Counted from the stretch's first letter, positions 11,389 through 23,900 are shown. The stretch: DNA of 64,000 bases from Epichloe hybrida (GCA_019022495.1 JAFEKR010000018.1:930001-994000), one strand, 5' to 3'. The notes: a model not told the origin generated them from the sequence alone. Program-made: numbers and translations.

Positions 11389-11922
11389 TCACAAGTTGGC
11401 CATGGCAACAGCAGCACCACCCATGAGCGCGCCCATGGCCACGGCGACAGTCTGGACGGGAGCAGCGGCAGTGCTGGAGCTAGAGGCGGCAGATCGGAGG
11501 CTGCTTTCGGCGGCGCCAGCGCCGGACGTGACCTTTGCCAGCTCAGACTGGGCGCTCGACTTGGCGGAGCCCGTGGCGGTGGCGATGACGCTGTTCAGGC
11601 TCGAGGCCTTGGAGCCGGCCTCGCTCGTGATCTTTGCGACGCTGCTCGAGACGCCGGCGGCGAAAGTCGAGGCCTTTGACCTGGCGGCGTCGTCGGCAGT
11701 AGACGCCTCGGACTTGACGCTGGCGATCTTGGTGGACGCGCTGGAGATGATGCCTCCGATGGCCGTGGACGCGCTCGATGCGATGCCTCCTGCGCCCGTG
11801 GACGCGCCCGAGACGATGCCCGCTACGCCCGTGGAGATGTCGCTGATGATGTCGGGCTGGGGCTCGGGCGTGGCCTGGACGGCGGCAGCCAGGGCGAACA
11901 TGACGGCGTTGGTGAACTTCAT
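11389..11922 (-). CDS. Secreted Ser/Ala-rich protein, probably GPI-anchored cell-surface protein
   Basis: A single exon encodes 177 residues. The first 17 or so residues (MKFTNAVMFALAAAVQA) form a clear signal peptide. The body is repetitive, built of Ser/Ala/Gly/Thr segments with the recurring pattern GxxSSAST (for example GIASSASTAIGGIISSAST), with only one proline-rich spot and no cysteines. The C-terminus is small-residue hydrophobic (PVQTVAVAMGALMGGAAVAMANL), as expected of a GPI-attachment signal. Such proteins line fungal walls. No enzyme domain is visible, so the exact role is unknown. The sequence 130 bp upstream contains a TTATAT element (about 12050) that could act as a TATA box. 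Confidence 0.8.
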   Translation of the reverse strand: MKFTNAVMFALAAAVQATPEPQPDIISDISTGVAGIVSGASTGAGGIASSASTAIGGIISSASTKIASVKSEASTADDAARSKASTFAAGVSSSVAKITSEAGSKASSLNSVIATATGSAKSSAQSELAKVTSGAGAAESSLRSAASSSSTAAAPVQTVAVAMGALMGGAAVAMANL

Positions 11923-13348
11923 GATGATGGGACGATTCTGGGGGAATGTGTGTTGAAGATTGGGTTTGTATATGGGGTAGATTTGCTGTGGTGCGGGAAG
12001 CGGAGAGGAGGGAGAGACGCAGGGAAAGCAGTGAGCAGGAAGGATACCTTTATATGTACGCCCCTTTTGTGTACTCGGTAAACTTTTTTCTTTTTCTTTT
12101 CTTTTCCCCTTTCTCAGGTTTTCCGGTCTGGTTGACAGGGAGACTTGGGGGCGTGAGACAACCCGACGCTACACAGACGGGCCTTGATTCGTCATCCCCC
12201 AGTCGCGTCAAGTTGGCGATCGTCGTCATTCCCACTTTTTCAACTTCTAAAATAATCCCGAGTGTGGCTTGGGCTCTTCGCTACATGAGTTGAATCCCGC
12301 CACATTGTGCTGTGACTAACTTGGTGTTATCCGTGCGCTGGCTCAGTCTGGCTGACATGACATGACATGACATAACAACGGGCTGTTTTATTGCCAGCCG
12401 CCTTTACATTATGTACTCCGTACTTATTCTCCGATAGGAAGGAGCGAGGGGCAGGGGGCCTGCCTGGGGGTCCTTGAAACCTCGACATGACGACCTGCCG
12501 TGCCGTGCCTTGCCGGGCTTCAGTTCCAGTTCCCAGCTCCCAGTTCTCAGCTCCCAGCTCCCAGTTCCCAGTTCCCAGTCTCCACTTCCCAGTTCAGCAT
12601 CAGATCGGGGCTTCTGCTGAATGCGTTGCCATCGCCATCCTCCCCCACAGCCCCGGCCCAACAGTCCCATCCGCCACAGCCACATCAGACCGTTCTTCGT
12701 TGCTGTCCAGCGTTGCGTCATGGTGGGCCTATCCCCACAATAAGTCCCTCATCGTTACTCCGTGCATGTAAGGAACGACAAACAAGCCAGAAGTCGCCTG
12801 GCTGCTACGAGACCGTCTGACGTCCTCGGACGCGCGCATGCAGGTTGACATGACAATGGTGGAAATATCCTCCAAACCCTGTGCTGTGATGCAGGGATCG
12901 CTCAGAGCCATGACAATACATGTACATGTAAGAACATGGTGCGAATGCGAATGGGGCACTGATCGTCGCACCCGGCTCATGACGTCATATACTCGAGAGA
13001 GTTTACTTATGATATCACGCAACTTTATTCATCGGGCTGCTGATAGACTGACCAGTCAGAGACTCATTGTTGACTTGTGTAGTTGGCTGGCTCAGAGAGA
13101 ACCTGGAGAGCCTAGCTGGGCGTCACTGCCTGGATCCAAAGCAATTAATTGTACCTTTCTCAATTCCGTCATTCCCGTGACAAATTCCGGACTGGCCGCC
13201 GATCGCACAAAAGAAATTGGCTCAACGCCCTCGGACTCAGCAGCAGCTTGGCTTGGCTGGCGCCATGCTCCGTACCGAGAACTTAGCTACGCCATGCATG
13301 GCGCCGTGAACGCATGCAGCAAGCACGTAAAGAGTGCGTGTGGTGGTT
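11923..13348. other. Intergenic region with CCCAGTT/CCCAGCT microsatellite
   Basis: This 1.4 kb holds the promoter of the GPI-type gene at its left and the 3' flank of the Sin1 gene at its right. A repeat of CAGTTCC/CAGCTCC units is listed separately. A 208-codon open frame across 12838-13464 overlaps the Sin1 3' end antisense and has no recognisable domain. No gene is called. Confidence 0.6.
12519..12596. repeat. Imperfect 7 bp tandem repeat (CCCAGTT/CCCAGCT)
   Basis: Around ten consecutive heptamers of CCCAGTT or CCCAGCT type, with a few substitutions, in non-coding DNA. Confidence 0.85.
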
Positions 13349-16127
13349 TCACACCTCTCGGTACGGCGAAATACCCTTCTTCAGCTCTGCCACAATCTCT
13401 GCCGCCTCATCCGCCCCACGGGCCTCGAAATCGTAGCGTTTACTCTCCGTGGCTCGGTAGATGACGAGCTGTTTTCAAACCACATGTTAGCCTCGTGCTC
13501 ATCAAAGTGCATGAGAAGTACTGTACTCGTTGCGAAACAACGGTCGGCAAGACTAGAGGAAGAAGAAGAAGAGAAAGAGACAAACCTTTATATTCGTGGG
13601 GTGCTTCCTCGGAACCTTGCACCCAACGACGTTGCTGAAGTGAACCGTCGTCGTCTTGCCAGACCCGTCGCGCACGGCTTTGCCCCCCGACGCAGGCACG
13701 ATATGTATATACTCGCCGTCAATCACGAGGATCCTCTCGCTCATTCCAACCAGCCGCATGGGCTGTTTCCGCCAGACAGCATACTTCTTGTAGTTGGCAT
13801 TGCCGAGCTCATCCTGCTTGAGGGCCTCCCGAGCCAGCGGGTGCGGTCCAAGCATCTGTCCCTTCTTATTGTCTCTCCTCTGCGCGACACCCATGCTGCT
13901 CGGCAGGCCCATGGTCTTGGGCGACGAGCTGCTCGGCGAGCCCGTCATACTGAGCGGCCCGTCAGTCGCGAACCGGCGGCGGCAGAGCTCCAGGTCGGAG
14001 ACGTTGCCGATGGACGACACCGGCCGGTCTATCATGACGACGGCGCCGGACCGCGGCAGTTTCAGAACGTGGTTTGCCTTGTCTAGCTGCCTCTTACGGC
14101 AGACAATGTCTAGGACTTCGGCGAGGTACGTGTCTGTGGTTACGTCAAGTGTTACCATTTGTCCCGGCGCCACGTCCGACGACAAGATGTACACGCGCAG
14201 AAGTTTCTGCTGTCCGCGGGCTGTGTTGGGGACCGTGACGGGGATCTGGGGCGAGTCGGCCAGCGGAGCGTTGGGCCGATAGGTGGTCGTGATGATGGGG
14301 TTCTGTCGTGGCCGACTTGTGTCAGCGAGAGGGTCACGCGGCGGCGCAGACGTGTTGTTTTTAGGTGCAGGGTCCTCGTCCCGGCTTTCCGTTCGTTGCA
14401 GAGGCGGCGTTGTCGTAGGCGTCGTCATCTTCGGAGGAGGAGGAGGCGGCGGCGGCATGGTTTCCTGTCTATGCTCAGGAGAAGCGGCGTTCTCGTGCTC
14501 GTCCTGCTGGGGGGTGAGGCTCTTGTTCTCCTCGTGCTCCTCTTCTGAAGCAGGCACAAGAGCAAAGTCATCGTAGGCTGTTGAATTGGACCGCATCCTG
14601 CCGCCGCCTCTGGCACTAGCATTGTTGACGGTGGTGAATGCCGACAAGGGTTTTGTCCTGTCGAACGGGGGGAAATCATCGTCAACCTCGCCGCCCTCCT
14701 CCACCATTCTCAGCGTCCACCAGTTGACGCTGTGCTTGTGCGGAGGAATCTGCGGCTCCTTCTTCTCTTCATTGTACCTGTAGAGACCCAGACCAATCAG
14801 ATCTGTGACTGTGACGACGCGTTCTGCGCCTTGGCCATCCTGGACTCGGGGCCTGATGATTACCTCCAACGGCTTGGTGGGCGTCTTGCAGAACGGGGCG
14901 TAGATTCGCACGGCAATGGAGCCCTGTGTGCCCTGGCCACTGAAATGAGCAAATTTTTGAAACGGAACAGATGCTTTGTGCTCCTTTGCCTTGAGTGCAG
15001 CGGAAAGCAAGCTCGTGGGCTGGGCCATGCTCATCGGCCGAATCATGCTCATGGGACGGGGCGGTGGAAGAGCCTCGAGAACGGCGTTCTTGGCTGGAAG
15101 CTGTGACTTTCGCAGCAGCATGGACTGTCTGGGGAAGTTTCTCGGCGGTGTCCCCACGACCTGCTGTGTCGGTGAGGGATTGATCGGGTTCTCCACGCCA
15201 TCGAGGATAGAGGCAGAGTCCATGCTCCCAACGTAGTCGGCGGACATGTCAGAGCCCTCGTCTGAGTCGTCGTCCTCTTCCTCGGGCAGAAGATCCGTCC
15301 CGGCCCTTTTGATCCCAAGCTGCGGAGGTTCCTCATTGATCTTCTCCTGTAACCGCACAACCCTGGCCGCCGCGCGAGCAGCCCCCCGATGCCGATGGGC
15401 GGCTGGCACATCAAATTCGTTCTCCGACGATATCTCACTGCTGGTGACCGTATCCCTACGCGGTCTCTCCCGCACCGTCTCCAAGGCCGACTGCGAGCCC
15501 CTCCTCGGAGGTCGCGGCGACTGCGGCTTCACTGGCGACACTTGCGACGGAGACGATCCTGCTCGCTGCCTCACGGGCATCTTGGAGAACTTGATCTGCT
15601 GCGCGGCTCGTTGTTCGTGTTCCTCGTCGCTCTCGTCCGTCAGGTCGCTGCTGTCATCCTCCTCCATCTGCTCCCGGCGCCTGCGCCTCTTAGTTGCCAT
15701 CCCGGGACCAATGGTATCAGCCCCGCCGCCCGTGAGCATGCCACCGTCTTCTTCTCCATCCTCGAGCGTGAGGCCGACCTGCCGCGGTGCTTGAAAGTAC
15801 TCGGACGCAATGGCAGTCGGTATCGGCGGAGAATGCGTTCGCTTGACATGGGACGAGTTCGGGCGCCATCCGGCAGCTTTGAACGGCGCTGAGTTTAGAA
15901 AGCTGTCGTTGACGGTGAGCAGACGCTCGCCAACACCGTCGGCGATTTCATCGAGGTAGCTCGTCCGCAGCTGGTAGGATACAAGTCTAGAACGAGGAGA
16001 AACGGCATCATCATCAGTTTGGAGAGTCTAGGGGCCCGGGGGGAGGCCGGGCCCATCGTGTTTGCAAGAAATCGTTGCTGGCCTCTGGGCATGGCAGAAC
16101 TTACTCTTCGAGCTGAATGACAGACAT
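13349..16127 (-). CDS. Sin1/Avo1-like subunit of TOR complex 2
   Basis: This is a scaffold subunit of TORC2, which recruits AGC kinases to the plasma membrane. Three exons (16127-16105, 15986-13586, 13468-13349) sum to 2544 nt and 847 residues. The first coding exon is only 23 nt (MSVIQLEE). The N-terminal part includes SYQLRTSYLDEIADGVGERL, conserved in fungal Sin1. A disordered acidic/Ser region follows. The CRIM domain lies at about residues 300-430 (GTQGSIAVRIYAPFCKTP ... SVNWWTLRMVEEGGEVDDDFP), a ubiquitin-like Ras-binding-type domain at about 590-690 (LLRVYILSSDVAPGQMVTLD), and a C-terminal PH-like domain (YKKYAVWRKQPMRLVGMSER ... VIYRATESKRYDFEA). The order CRIM-RBD-PH is the full family architecture. 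A polyproline run (MPPPPPPPPK) sits between CRIM and RBD. Confidence 0.93.
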
Positions 16128-16403
16128 GGCGATCTCGCAAGAGAGTCAGTCGAGATATGCGACAGCCCTTGTCTGCATACCGTCCGTGAAGGTTTTGTAG
16201 CTGGACGTGGGGGTTCAACGGGGTTCAACTTACAGAGAGTTATGTATGTACGGACGTCCGTAGATCGAGGTCACTCCGACTTGTCCGATGGGGCGGGGTG
16301 GGGCGAGTCAGGCAACATCGGGCAACACAATTAATCCGTAAACACCTTTGTTCGTTCACCATCACCATCCTGTCGACCTTTTTGCCCACCCACCTCTTGC
16401 ACC
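16128..16403. promoter_or_regulatory. Bidirectional promoter between Sin1/Avo1 and the PRCC-like gene
   Basis: Only 276 bp separates the two divergent start codons. A GTATGTACGGACGTCCGTA palindromic stretch lies at about 16243-16262, and pyrimidine-rich sequence precedes the right-hand CACCATGG start context. Confidence 0.6.
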
Positions 16404-17612
16404 ATGGGCCTCGTCGACTACGATTCAGACTCCGCCTCCGAAGTCGAGCCTGCCACAGATCTAGAACTCACCCCCAAACCCTCCTCCCAAGCTTCGTCGA
16501 AAAAAACATTTCAGAAAGTCGTCCATCGCTCCAACCCGGGCAAGATTGTCGTCAGCCTGCCGACACAAGCATCGTCTACCAGCAACAGCAACAGCAACAG
16601 CAACGGCAATGGCGATGAGCCTCCTGCGAAACGCGCTCGCACAACAGGCCGTGGACTATTCTCAGGCTTCAACTCGTTTTTGCCTGCGCCAAAGAACACC
16701 GGCAAGCAGGCCATCAAGCCGTCGACCAGCAACACCACAAGACCGGGGGTGAAACTGAAGACGAGCGCGGCGCCAGGGTTCAGCCGCGATGTTGACGAAG
16801 ACGATACTATGCAACAGTTCGCAGCTCCGACATCAATATCAGACTCACCGCCGGGGGGGCTGAGCCTGCCGCCGCCCAAGAGACAAGAATCCGCCCCGTC
16901 AATACCAGAGGGTCAAACGCCAGCAGAGGAGGTGAAGCTGGTCGGGAAGCAGCCGCTCATGTTCCGCCCCTTATCAGTGGGCATGAATGCGAAGAAGAAG
17001 AAGAACAAGAACAAGCCAGGACCGGCCTCTACAACACAACCACCAGCCTCAAACGCTACACCTGCCCTGTCTACTCCAGTAGTTCCCTCCGAGCCAGCAC
17101 CCGAGACGAAGGTGTCCCTCTTCTCCATGCACACCGAAGAGCCGTCAGACCCTGCCCCCACGACGTCATCAGCTAACGGCGCATACGAGCCTCTCTTCGA
17201 AACGGCCTATGAAGCAGACCCTGCGAGCGCTGGATCCTCGGTCCCGGTCGAGAAACAGTACGACACTCTTCTGCCCACCAACGCAGCGGGAGCGTCTGAA
17301 TCTCTCGACAACATGGCCGACGACCTGAACCTCTCCGCCGCAGCAAGAAGAGAGCTGTTCGGCCGCGACGGCAGCAATTTCGCCGCCAAAAAAGTCGTCA
17401 ACTTCAACATGGACAGGGAATACCGGCACAACGAGGACGTGCGCGCCTCGGGCGACCAGCAGACTCACAATCCCGTTCGTGCCCTGCAGAGCGGCAAACA
17501 CAGCCTCAAGCAGCTGGTGCAGAATGTGCAGAACCAAAAGGATGCATTGGAGGACAGCTTTGCCAAGGGGAGGAGCAATCGGAAGGAGGCGAGCAGTCGA
17601 TATGGCTGGTGA
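16404..17612 (+). CDS. PRCC-like protein (mitotic checkpoint / splicing-associated family)
   Basis: A single exon encodes 402 residues. The start MGLVDYDSDSASE, the early VVHRSNPGKIVVSLP segment and the GLFSGFNSFLPAPKN block match the conserved N-terminal features of PRCC family proteins. The C-terminal conserved part contains AARRELFGRDGSNFAAKKVVNFNMDREYRHNE and LKQLVQNVQNQKDALEDSF, the area that defines the family in Pfam (mitotic checkpoint regulator, MAD2B-interacting). The middle is Pro/Ser/Thr-rich and disordered, with a lysine cluster (AKKKKNKNK). Human PRCC binds MAD2B and is found with splicing factors; the fungal role is inferred only from the family. The start has a strong Kozak-like CACCATGG. 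Confidence 0.85.
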   Translation: MGLVDYDSDSASEVEPATDLELTPKPSSQASSKKTFQKVVHRSNPGKIVVSLPTQASSTSNSNSNSNGNGDEPPAKRARTTGRGLFSGFNSFLPAPKNTGKQAIKPSTSNTTRPGVKLKTSAAPGFSRDVDEDDTMQQFAAPTSISDSPPGGLSLPPPKRQESAPSIPEGQTPAEEVKLVGKQPLMFRPLSVGMNAKKKKNKNKPGPASTTQPPASNATPALSTPVVPSEPAPETKVSLFSMHTEEPSDPAPTTSSANGAYEPLFETAYEADPASAGSSVPVEKQYDTLLPTNAAGASESLDNMADDLNLSAAARRELFGRDGSNFAAKKVVNFNMDREYRHNEDVRASGDQQTHNPVRALQSGKHSLKQLVQNVQNQKDALEDSFAKGRSNRKEASSRYGW

Positions 17613-17771
17613 TGCATCGACCTCGACTTGTTGTGTCTTGTTGTATTGTATATGTTTGAGTTACCCCGAACAAAACGCCTATAAATTCCAACCACAAACC
17701 ATGCAGACTCCCAGACTCCCGCATCGACTTGATGCAATCATTTTTACTTTTTGACTACATGCCCGAACTCC

Positions 17772-19483
17772 TCAACACGTTTCCACCGCCACGGTCCTCT
17801 CCCCCCTGAACGCATCGTCCACCATCAGAAACCCCCATTCGCCCCTCGTAACAGGCGATATGTCCTCGTACCTGTTCGGCGTCATGGGTCCATCGCGCAC
17901 GGAACTCCCATCTGGACTTGCCACGCCCGCGCCGAGCACCTGGTCTATGGAGGTGCTGTTGGTCCAGGAGACGAACCCAACCGGCAGCGAGTCCAGTGGC
18001 CGAGCGGTGCGATCGCCGTCGTTATCCTCGCCGTCCCCATTCCCGTCGTCGTCGTCGTCGTCTTCATAGTCCCATTTACTCCGCGGCACCAACGGCCTCG
18101 ACACAAACATGGTCTGGAGCGTGAGGGCAGGCCCCCTCGGAGAAGGAGGCTTGCTGGTCTCGGACGTCGTGACGGCGAGCCCGATCTGCGAGGGGCTCCA
18201 ATCTCCGACGTCCGACTCGAGCGCGAGCGCGAACCCATCTTGGTCTGGGCGGATCGAGGGCTCGCCCATTCGGGCGTGTGGTGCTTCCCCGGATGGAGGA
18301 GGAGGAGGAGGAGCGCGCTTGACGCCCGATATGGCGCCTACTTCGTCTGGGCCGCCATATGCCCTTCTGTACATGCGATCCAGGTCCGACACGGCAGCTG
18401 GGCTGATGTTCAGCCAGTCGTATGATCGGCAGAGGTCCGAGTTTGTGACTTTGGCGCCGTTGCTGGACAGCATGTACCGGCGGAGTTCGTCGACGGCGTC
18501 TTCCAGGCGCAGGGGGGACTTGGTCTTGGTGTAGCTCGACAGCGCCGTCTTGAGGCTGTACAGCCTGTCGAGGGAGAGGATGGTGAGTCCGTCGGAGGAG
18601 AAGAGGACCTCGTTCTGGATCAGGGAGTTGGTGAAGAGTTGGCTGCTTAGGCCGTAGGCCGTGGGGCTGACGGCGGGTGTGAGTGAGGACCTGTGTAATT
18701 TTCAGCCAACCCCAAAGTCAGCGGGAGATTCGCACTGGAACATGGCGTGGATCTATGGAAAGAAAACAAAAAAAAAAAAAAAGGAGGGAGATCAGAAGGG
18801 GAATATTTCACATCTACAAGTGAAACATACCCGAGGCTGAACTTCTGCGCCGTCCTCGTGAACACGGCTCGTTGGATTCTCTGGTCCCTGGCCGACAATT
18901 CAGAAGCATGGAGGAGCCGCAGCCAAGAAGCACCACCTGGTGTCATGGGCCCAGGGCAGTCCGTCGCCACAGCAGAAGATGGTGTACACGGAGTCATGGG
19001 AGGCGTAGGGAGGGGTGGCGTCGTCGTCGTCGGCGAGAGTGGCCATCGGAGTCTCAGACCCGGGGACTCGAGGCCGGGACTTTTCATGGGCGTGTTCGAC
19101 GAGGTATTGCTCCCGAGGTCGATTCGACGAGCCGGGTTGGACTCGCATGCCTGTCGAGAGCTGCTGCGAACGAGCTGCTTTAGCGCTGTGACGGAGCCTG
19201 TGGCGAAGCCGAACTTGGAAAAGGACGACGAGGCAGACGACGGAGGCGTCGCCGGTGTCATGGGCGTATACACGCCCGGTGATGGTGATGGCTGTGACGG
19301 AATCTTCACCGACGGAACATGGTAGTCCCTCCTTACCACGACGAGCGTGAGATGAAGCGACTTTCTTGCCAACCGGGACGAGGCATGCTCAAGAGCAGGC
19401 GTCAAGTGAGGCGGCAGATGGTGGCCATCAAGGACAGACGGACCGGCCTCGAGAGGCGACGAGATGCGTCCCTTGAGAGACAT
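17772..19483 (-). CDS. Uncharacterised fungal protein (possibly DUF7582 family)
   Basis: Two exons (19483-18831 and 18690-17772) sum to 1572 nt and 523 residues. The N-terminal HLPPHLTPALEHASSRLARKSLHLTLVVVRRDYHVP recalls a fungal domain of unknown function annotated DUF7582; this is recall, not a search. A Pro/Ser/Thr-rich central part follows (PTTTTPPLPTPPMTPCTPS). A second ordered region spans the intron: WLRLLHASELSARDQRIQRA, then FTNSLIQNEVLFSSDGLTIL and SYDWLNISPAAVSDLDRMYR. The tail has an acidic run (YEDDDDDDGNGDGEDNDGD). No catalytic motif or membrane segment is seen. An in-frame start at 19594 would add 37 residues; 19483 is preferred because the added stretch looks non-conserved, but this is uncertain. 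Confidence 0.72.
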
Positions 19484-20907
19484 TGGGGTACCGGTACCGA
19501 GCGATGCGTTGCTTGTCCCAAAGAGCCAAACAAGCCTCGAAGAGAACACTCTTCCGCGCGCAAAAGCCCAGTATAAGTAAAAATACCGTGGCAAATAATG
19601 GTATCACGAGGCCGTTTCCAACAAGACCATGCATGACCCGACCAAATATGCCCGGCCGCAGGCAACCCACCGGAAACCCCCCAAGCCCAACGGAAGAAGG
19701 CCCGTCCGTGCCTGGCAGTCAACGCGTCCAACCCCGGTTCAACCGAGGTTCTGTGGGCAGGGGAGGGTCCAGTCATGAACACATGGTGCGCGTTGCAAGA
19801 AGGTTTTGCTGGCGGATATTTCTAAAACGTTCCCGGAATCTATCTGGCTTGCCGCCGTGGCAGCCAATCAGGGCCCCCCCCCTCCCTCCCACAGAAACTC
19901 TCCGTCGGGCGGCGGGCGGCGGGCGGCTAATGTTGCTATTTTCGGCCGTGGGCGGGCACCAATGATTCGTCTGGCTGCGATTGGGGCGGATGGGCTGTTT
20001 CCCCACCCAGGCGGCTAACAGGAAGGAAACGAACAAAAATAGCCTCCAACTCTGCTCTGGGGAATTTTCCGAGACAAGAATAGCAACCCCTGTAATTATG
20101 TATAGCTAGTGTGTTTCCATCCTGTCAAACACCACCCCACACCACAACATGACGATTGGCGCCGTCTTCTTTGTGACTTGCACACCTTGACATCAAAGCA
20201 TCAGGGAATCTTTTGGAAATGGAAGTAGACGGTTATGCATATCCCAGAAGGCTCATGCTTTCTGTCTTGGTTTCTTTTTCAATTTCCGTACTTCGCAACG
20301 TCGTGCCTCCCACATGGCCCGGAATTTGACCATCGCTAGTCGACTCGGACCTCTCGGGTTTCACCATCCGCCGCCAGTCAGAAAATGTATTCAAGGAGCC
20401 CTCATTTCTTTCATTGCAATCTATAAACAAGCCCTCTTGTTCGTCTCGCCCGAACTATGCCCTGTCTAGCTACATTGCATTATGGTGCTTAGACAGTCGT
20501 GTTTCCACGGAAAACGGAGCAAAAGAAACCCCCCCCCTCTCCCCTCAAATAAAAAACTTGAGGGGGTAAAAACCGCTGTGTTATCATCGAGTATGCATAC
20601 TACTCGCTTCACTTCCCTGCGCCTGGACTCAGCTGCTAAAGTGCTTCGAGGACCAAAAGACCAAGCACTTTCCTTCTAAAGAAAAACCTTGCTCGTACAT
20701 CCGAGCTGACCTCTTCGTATCACTGCAAATGCCTGTACTGAATGCAATAAATAGGCCATCATCAAAACGCGGTAAGCCGAAATCATATCAACAAAAATGA
20801 AGCCAAAACAAAAAAGAAAGGGCCACCCAACCTCTGTGGTCCCTCCCCTTGAACGCCATGTACGTCCGAGTTGATGATTCAACTCACCAATCGCAACGTG
20901 CAGAACT
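19484..20907. other. Intergenic region, no gene recognised
   Basis: This 1.4 kb lies upstream of the uncharacterised gene and downstream of the ubiquitin hydrolase. C-rich runs occur at about 19874 and 20530. A GGCGGGC repeat lies at 19910-19925. No open frame has family resemblance. Confidence 0.6.
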
Positions 20908-23900
20908 TCAATCGTTCGTCTCGTGACCAGTCTGCATTGATATGCCCGCGTCATCTATCAGTTCTGACGAGCCACAGGATCCATCCCAGTCTGTATAAAG
21001 TCAGCTTCCTGATCGCTTCTACTTATTGCGCAGGAAAAAAAAAAAAAAAAACAGTTCCACTCACCGGAACCATCGTCGTCCACCTCGTCCACCAAGAGTC
21101 GCTGCATTGGGCTCCTTATTTCTATGATCACAGAGCAAGGTCAGCTTACGAACCCAGCTACGCACGTCTGCGCACGTCTGCTTCGGAATATAGACTCACC
21201 GGCTTGTATGGCTGCGAACTCGACGCTTTCCGTGTCAAGGTCATTCGCACCGTCTGTCGGTCCGTAAAATTGGGCGCATTTACTAATCACGCGCGAAATG
21301 TTACTCGCAGCATTGCGTTCCAGCTGAACTCCCCGCTTTACATGCACTTCCCGTAGATACAACAGACACTTTATCCCAACTTGTCGGATCACGGCCAACA
21401 GGGATCTCTTTTCTCCATTGGCGTCATCGTCGCCGTCGTCGTCACCGTCGTTGTCGTCAGTCTGGTCGGGAGTCGTGCGCAAAAGAGGCTGAAACAAGGC
21501 ATCGTTGATGACCAGTTCGGCACTGATCCTCGTCTGCTCATCATTGTAGACGAGCAAATAGGGTGCCCAGAGAGGAATCGACTGCGTTGCAAAGTTGCGT
21601 CTTTCACGGCCCGCGTTCTCGCCGGGTCCTTGACACACCAGAACCGATTCGATAAATTCCACAAACGCAGAGCCCTCGCTGTGTTGTAGACTTCGTGCCT
21701 GAACACAAACATGTCGGATGAGCAACTGTGCTCTCTCGGTAGACTCACTGCGTTCCACGTAGTGCCCAGCAGCACGAATGGATGAGTCCATCGGCTTCGT
21801 TGACGTATCTCCCTGGATTTGCTTCCTCAGCGTGGCAAAGACCTTCATGTCCAACTCCTCTCCACTTTCAACCATTCTACCCAGGATGGAACTCGTCGAC
21901 TTGGGGGCTTGATCCAAATCCAGCAGCTTCTCAACGAAGAAGCTGGTCATCTGCCGTTCTGGGTGATGATGAATGGCTTGAACCTCATCTGATGTCCACG
22001 CAAAGGGTCGTCTTGATCCACGACGATCCTCAGCCTCTTCCACAATGACTTCCGCGCTCAGGATCGGCTCGAGTTGAGACATCAAGTAGTCAATCAGTGC
22101 CAGTATTGACACATAAGATGCAGGCTTGGAGGCGAATCGTCTCAAGAGATTGGTGACCATTCGCTGGTAATTAACCGGCTGATCAATCATCGGATCTGCA
22201 TTGATGATGCGCAAAAGTTTCAACAGGTAGTTTTCTCCCAAGAGGTACCCAACTTCAAGGTCCCCGAGCTTTGCAAACCCCAACACAGTTGCGAAGTATT
22301 CATCCCATGATCGAATGTGGACATGGAAAAATCGCCATGAATGGTTAAAGAGGTCAATGGTGCCTTGCACCACTGACGTGGGCAAATCGGTTTCTGCCCA
22401 GTCCTCATCGTCTTCTTCGACTTCTGCACCAAACGGTGTGCTGGTTGGGCGTGGGTGGTAATAGAGACGGGGAAGGCCGGTGCGAATCTTTTCTACCGCC
22501 TGAAGTAGAGCCTTCCCGGCAAACCTTCTGGTTTCCAGGTCTGGATTGCGCTGAACCAAGGCGCGGAAGGCAGAATGACGCATGCTGAAGTAGTCGTGAA
22601 ACGCAAACGCACAATCATAACAGTTCGTAATGGCGTTCTCCAAGAGGAAAGAAAAAGTGCCCGCAAACGGCAGATCCTTGGTTCGCGTCACCACTTGGTC
22701 ATAGTGAGAGAGTGCCAGCTCCATGGCCAAATTCTGCAACTGATGTGTAGACTCATCTGTATCCGCATCGGCTTCGCTTTCATGATCTGATGGCTGCGAA
22801 CATCTCGGCTGACTCTCTCCAAGATGAATTGCATGTCCAAAACATTTTTGTACAAAAAGCGTATAGCTGGGGTCGAAGAGGCAGTGCCGTCGGAGGAGCA
22901 TCCTGTTCTCATTCGAGATATGCTCCCTCATGGGAGGAGGTATCTTGGGGGAGAATCGGTGCTCGGCGCTCGCGGCCACTTTGGCTGGTAACCCAGCGCG
23001 AAGTGACGACGCTCGCTGGTAGAAAAGCATGTAAGCGCTATATGTTCTGTCAAAAAGAAGACCATTCGCAGCCTCGTGGATCGGCTGACGATCTGTACCT
23101 CCAAACGTCGAGCTCTCCATCAGAGACGAATCCCATGGAGTGACCATGTCATCATTAAACTCCACCCAAGTTGACGGTTCCGACGGCCCTCGCTCTCGTA
23201 TGTAGGAATAATAATGACCAGACTCGGCAGTTCCTGAGTGTACGAGGATTCCAACAAGCTCGAATACATCGCTTTGTGGAGCATCACCGTTTGCGTTGAG
23301 GTACTCCACCGTGTATGGCGAGATGTCTAGTGACAATGGAAATGAGAAGTAGTCATTGATCTTGTTTCTTTGCATGGTTCGCAGGTTGAAGTCGAAGCGT
23401 TTCAGGTGGCAGATGAGATTATCGGGCACATCCTTCAAGCATGCTCTAGAGAATGTGTCAGCAATGCGGAGGAGGTTGATGAAAATGGCGCACAATTCTT
23501 GACATACCTCTTGACGGCATCGACGTGGCGATCACATGTCGAACACTTGTACTTGTTCTCTGCGTTGTCCTCGTTAGTTTGGTCGTTACCAAACACGAAG
23601 GGGAGGCTGAGGAAACGTACCGCCTTCCATTACCTCGCCATCAACGTAAGCCTGCAGACTTTCCTGAAGTGTGCTTTTTCCTTTGATATCACACTGAATG
23701 GCGGAAAATGGCTCTATGCGCTCGGAAATGTGCTCGCATTCCTTGGATTTGACCTGCTGGACTAATTGGCCGCCAAAGAATGAGCGCAATTTCTTCTTTT
23801 CGTCGTTTCCAAGCAACTGTCCCTCCCAACGATCGAAAAGAAGGTTGTAAAACTCATCAACGTCCATTTGACTATGGATATCAATTGGAGTGTCATCATA

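Noticed and set aside
12838..13464. A 208-codon plus-strand open frame
   Set aside because: It overlaps the 3' exon of Sin1/Avo1 antisense, has no recognisable domain and begins without a plausible context.
13334..15892. Several long plus-strand open frames opposite the Sin1/Avo1 gene
   Set aside because: They are shadows of a GC-rich, repetitive coding strand; the minus strand has the full CRIM-RBD-PH architecture.
21381..21689. A plus-strand open frame with a hydrophobic Val-rich start
   Set aside because: It is antisense to an acidic GAC-repeat stretch of the ubiquitin hydrolase coding sequence.
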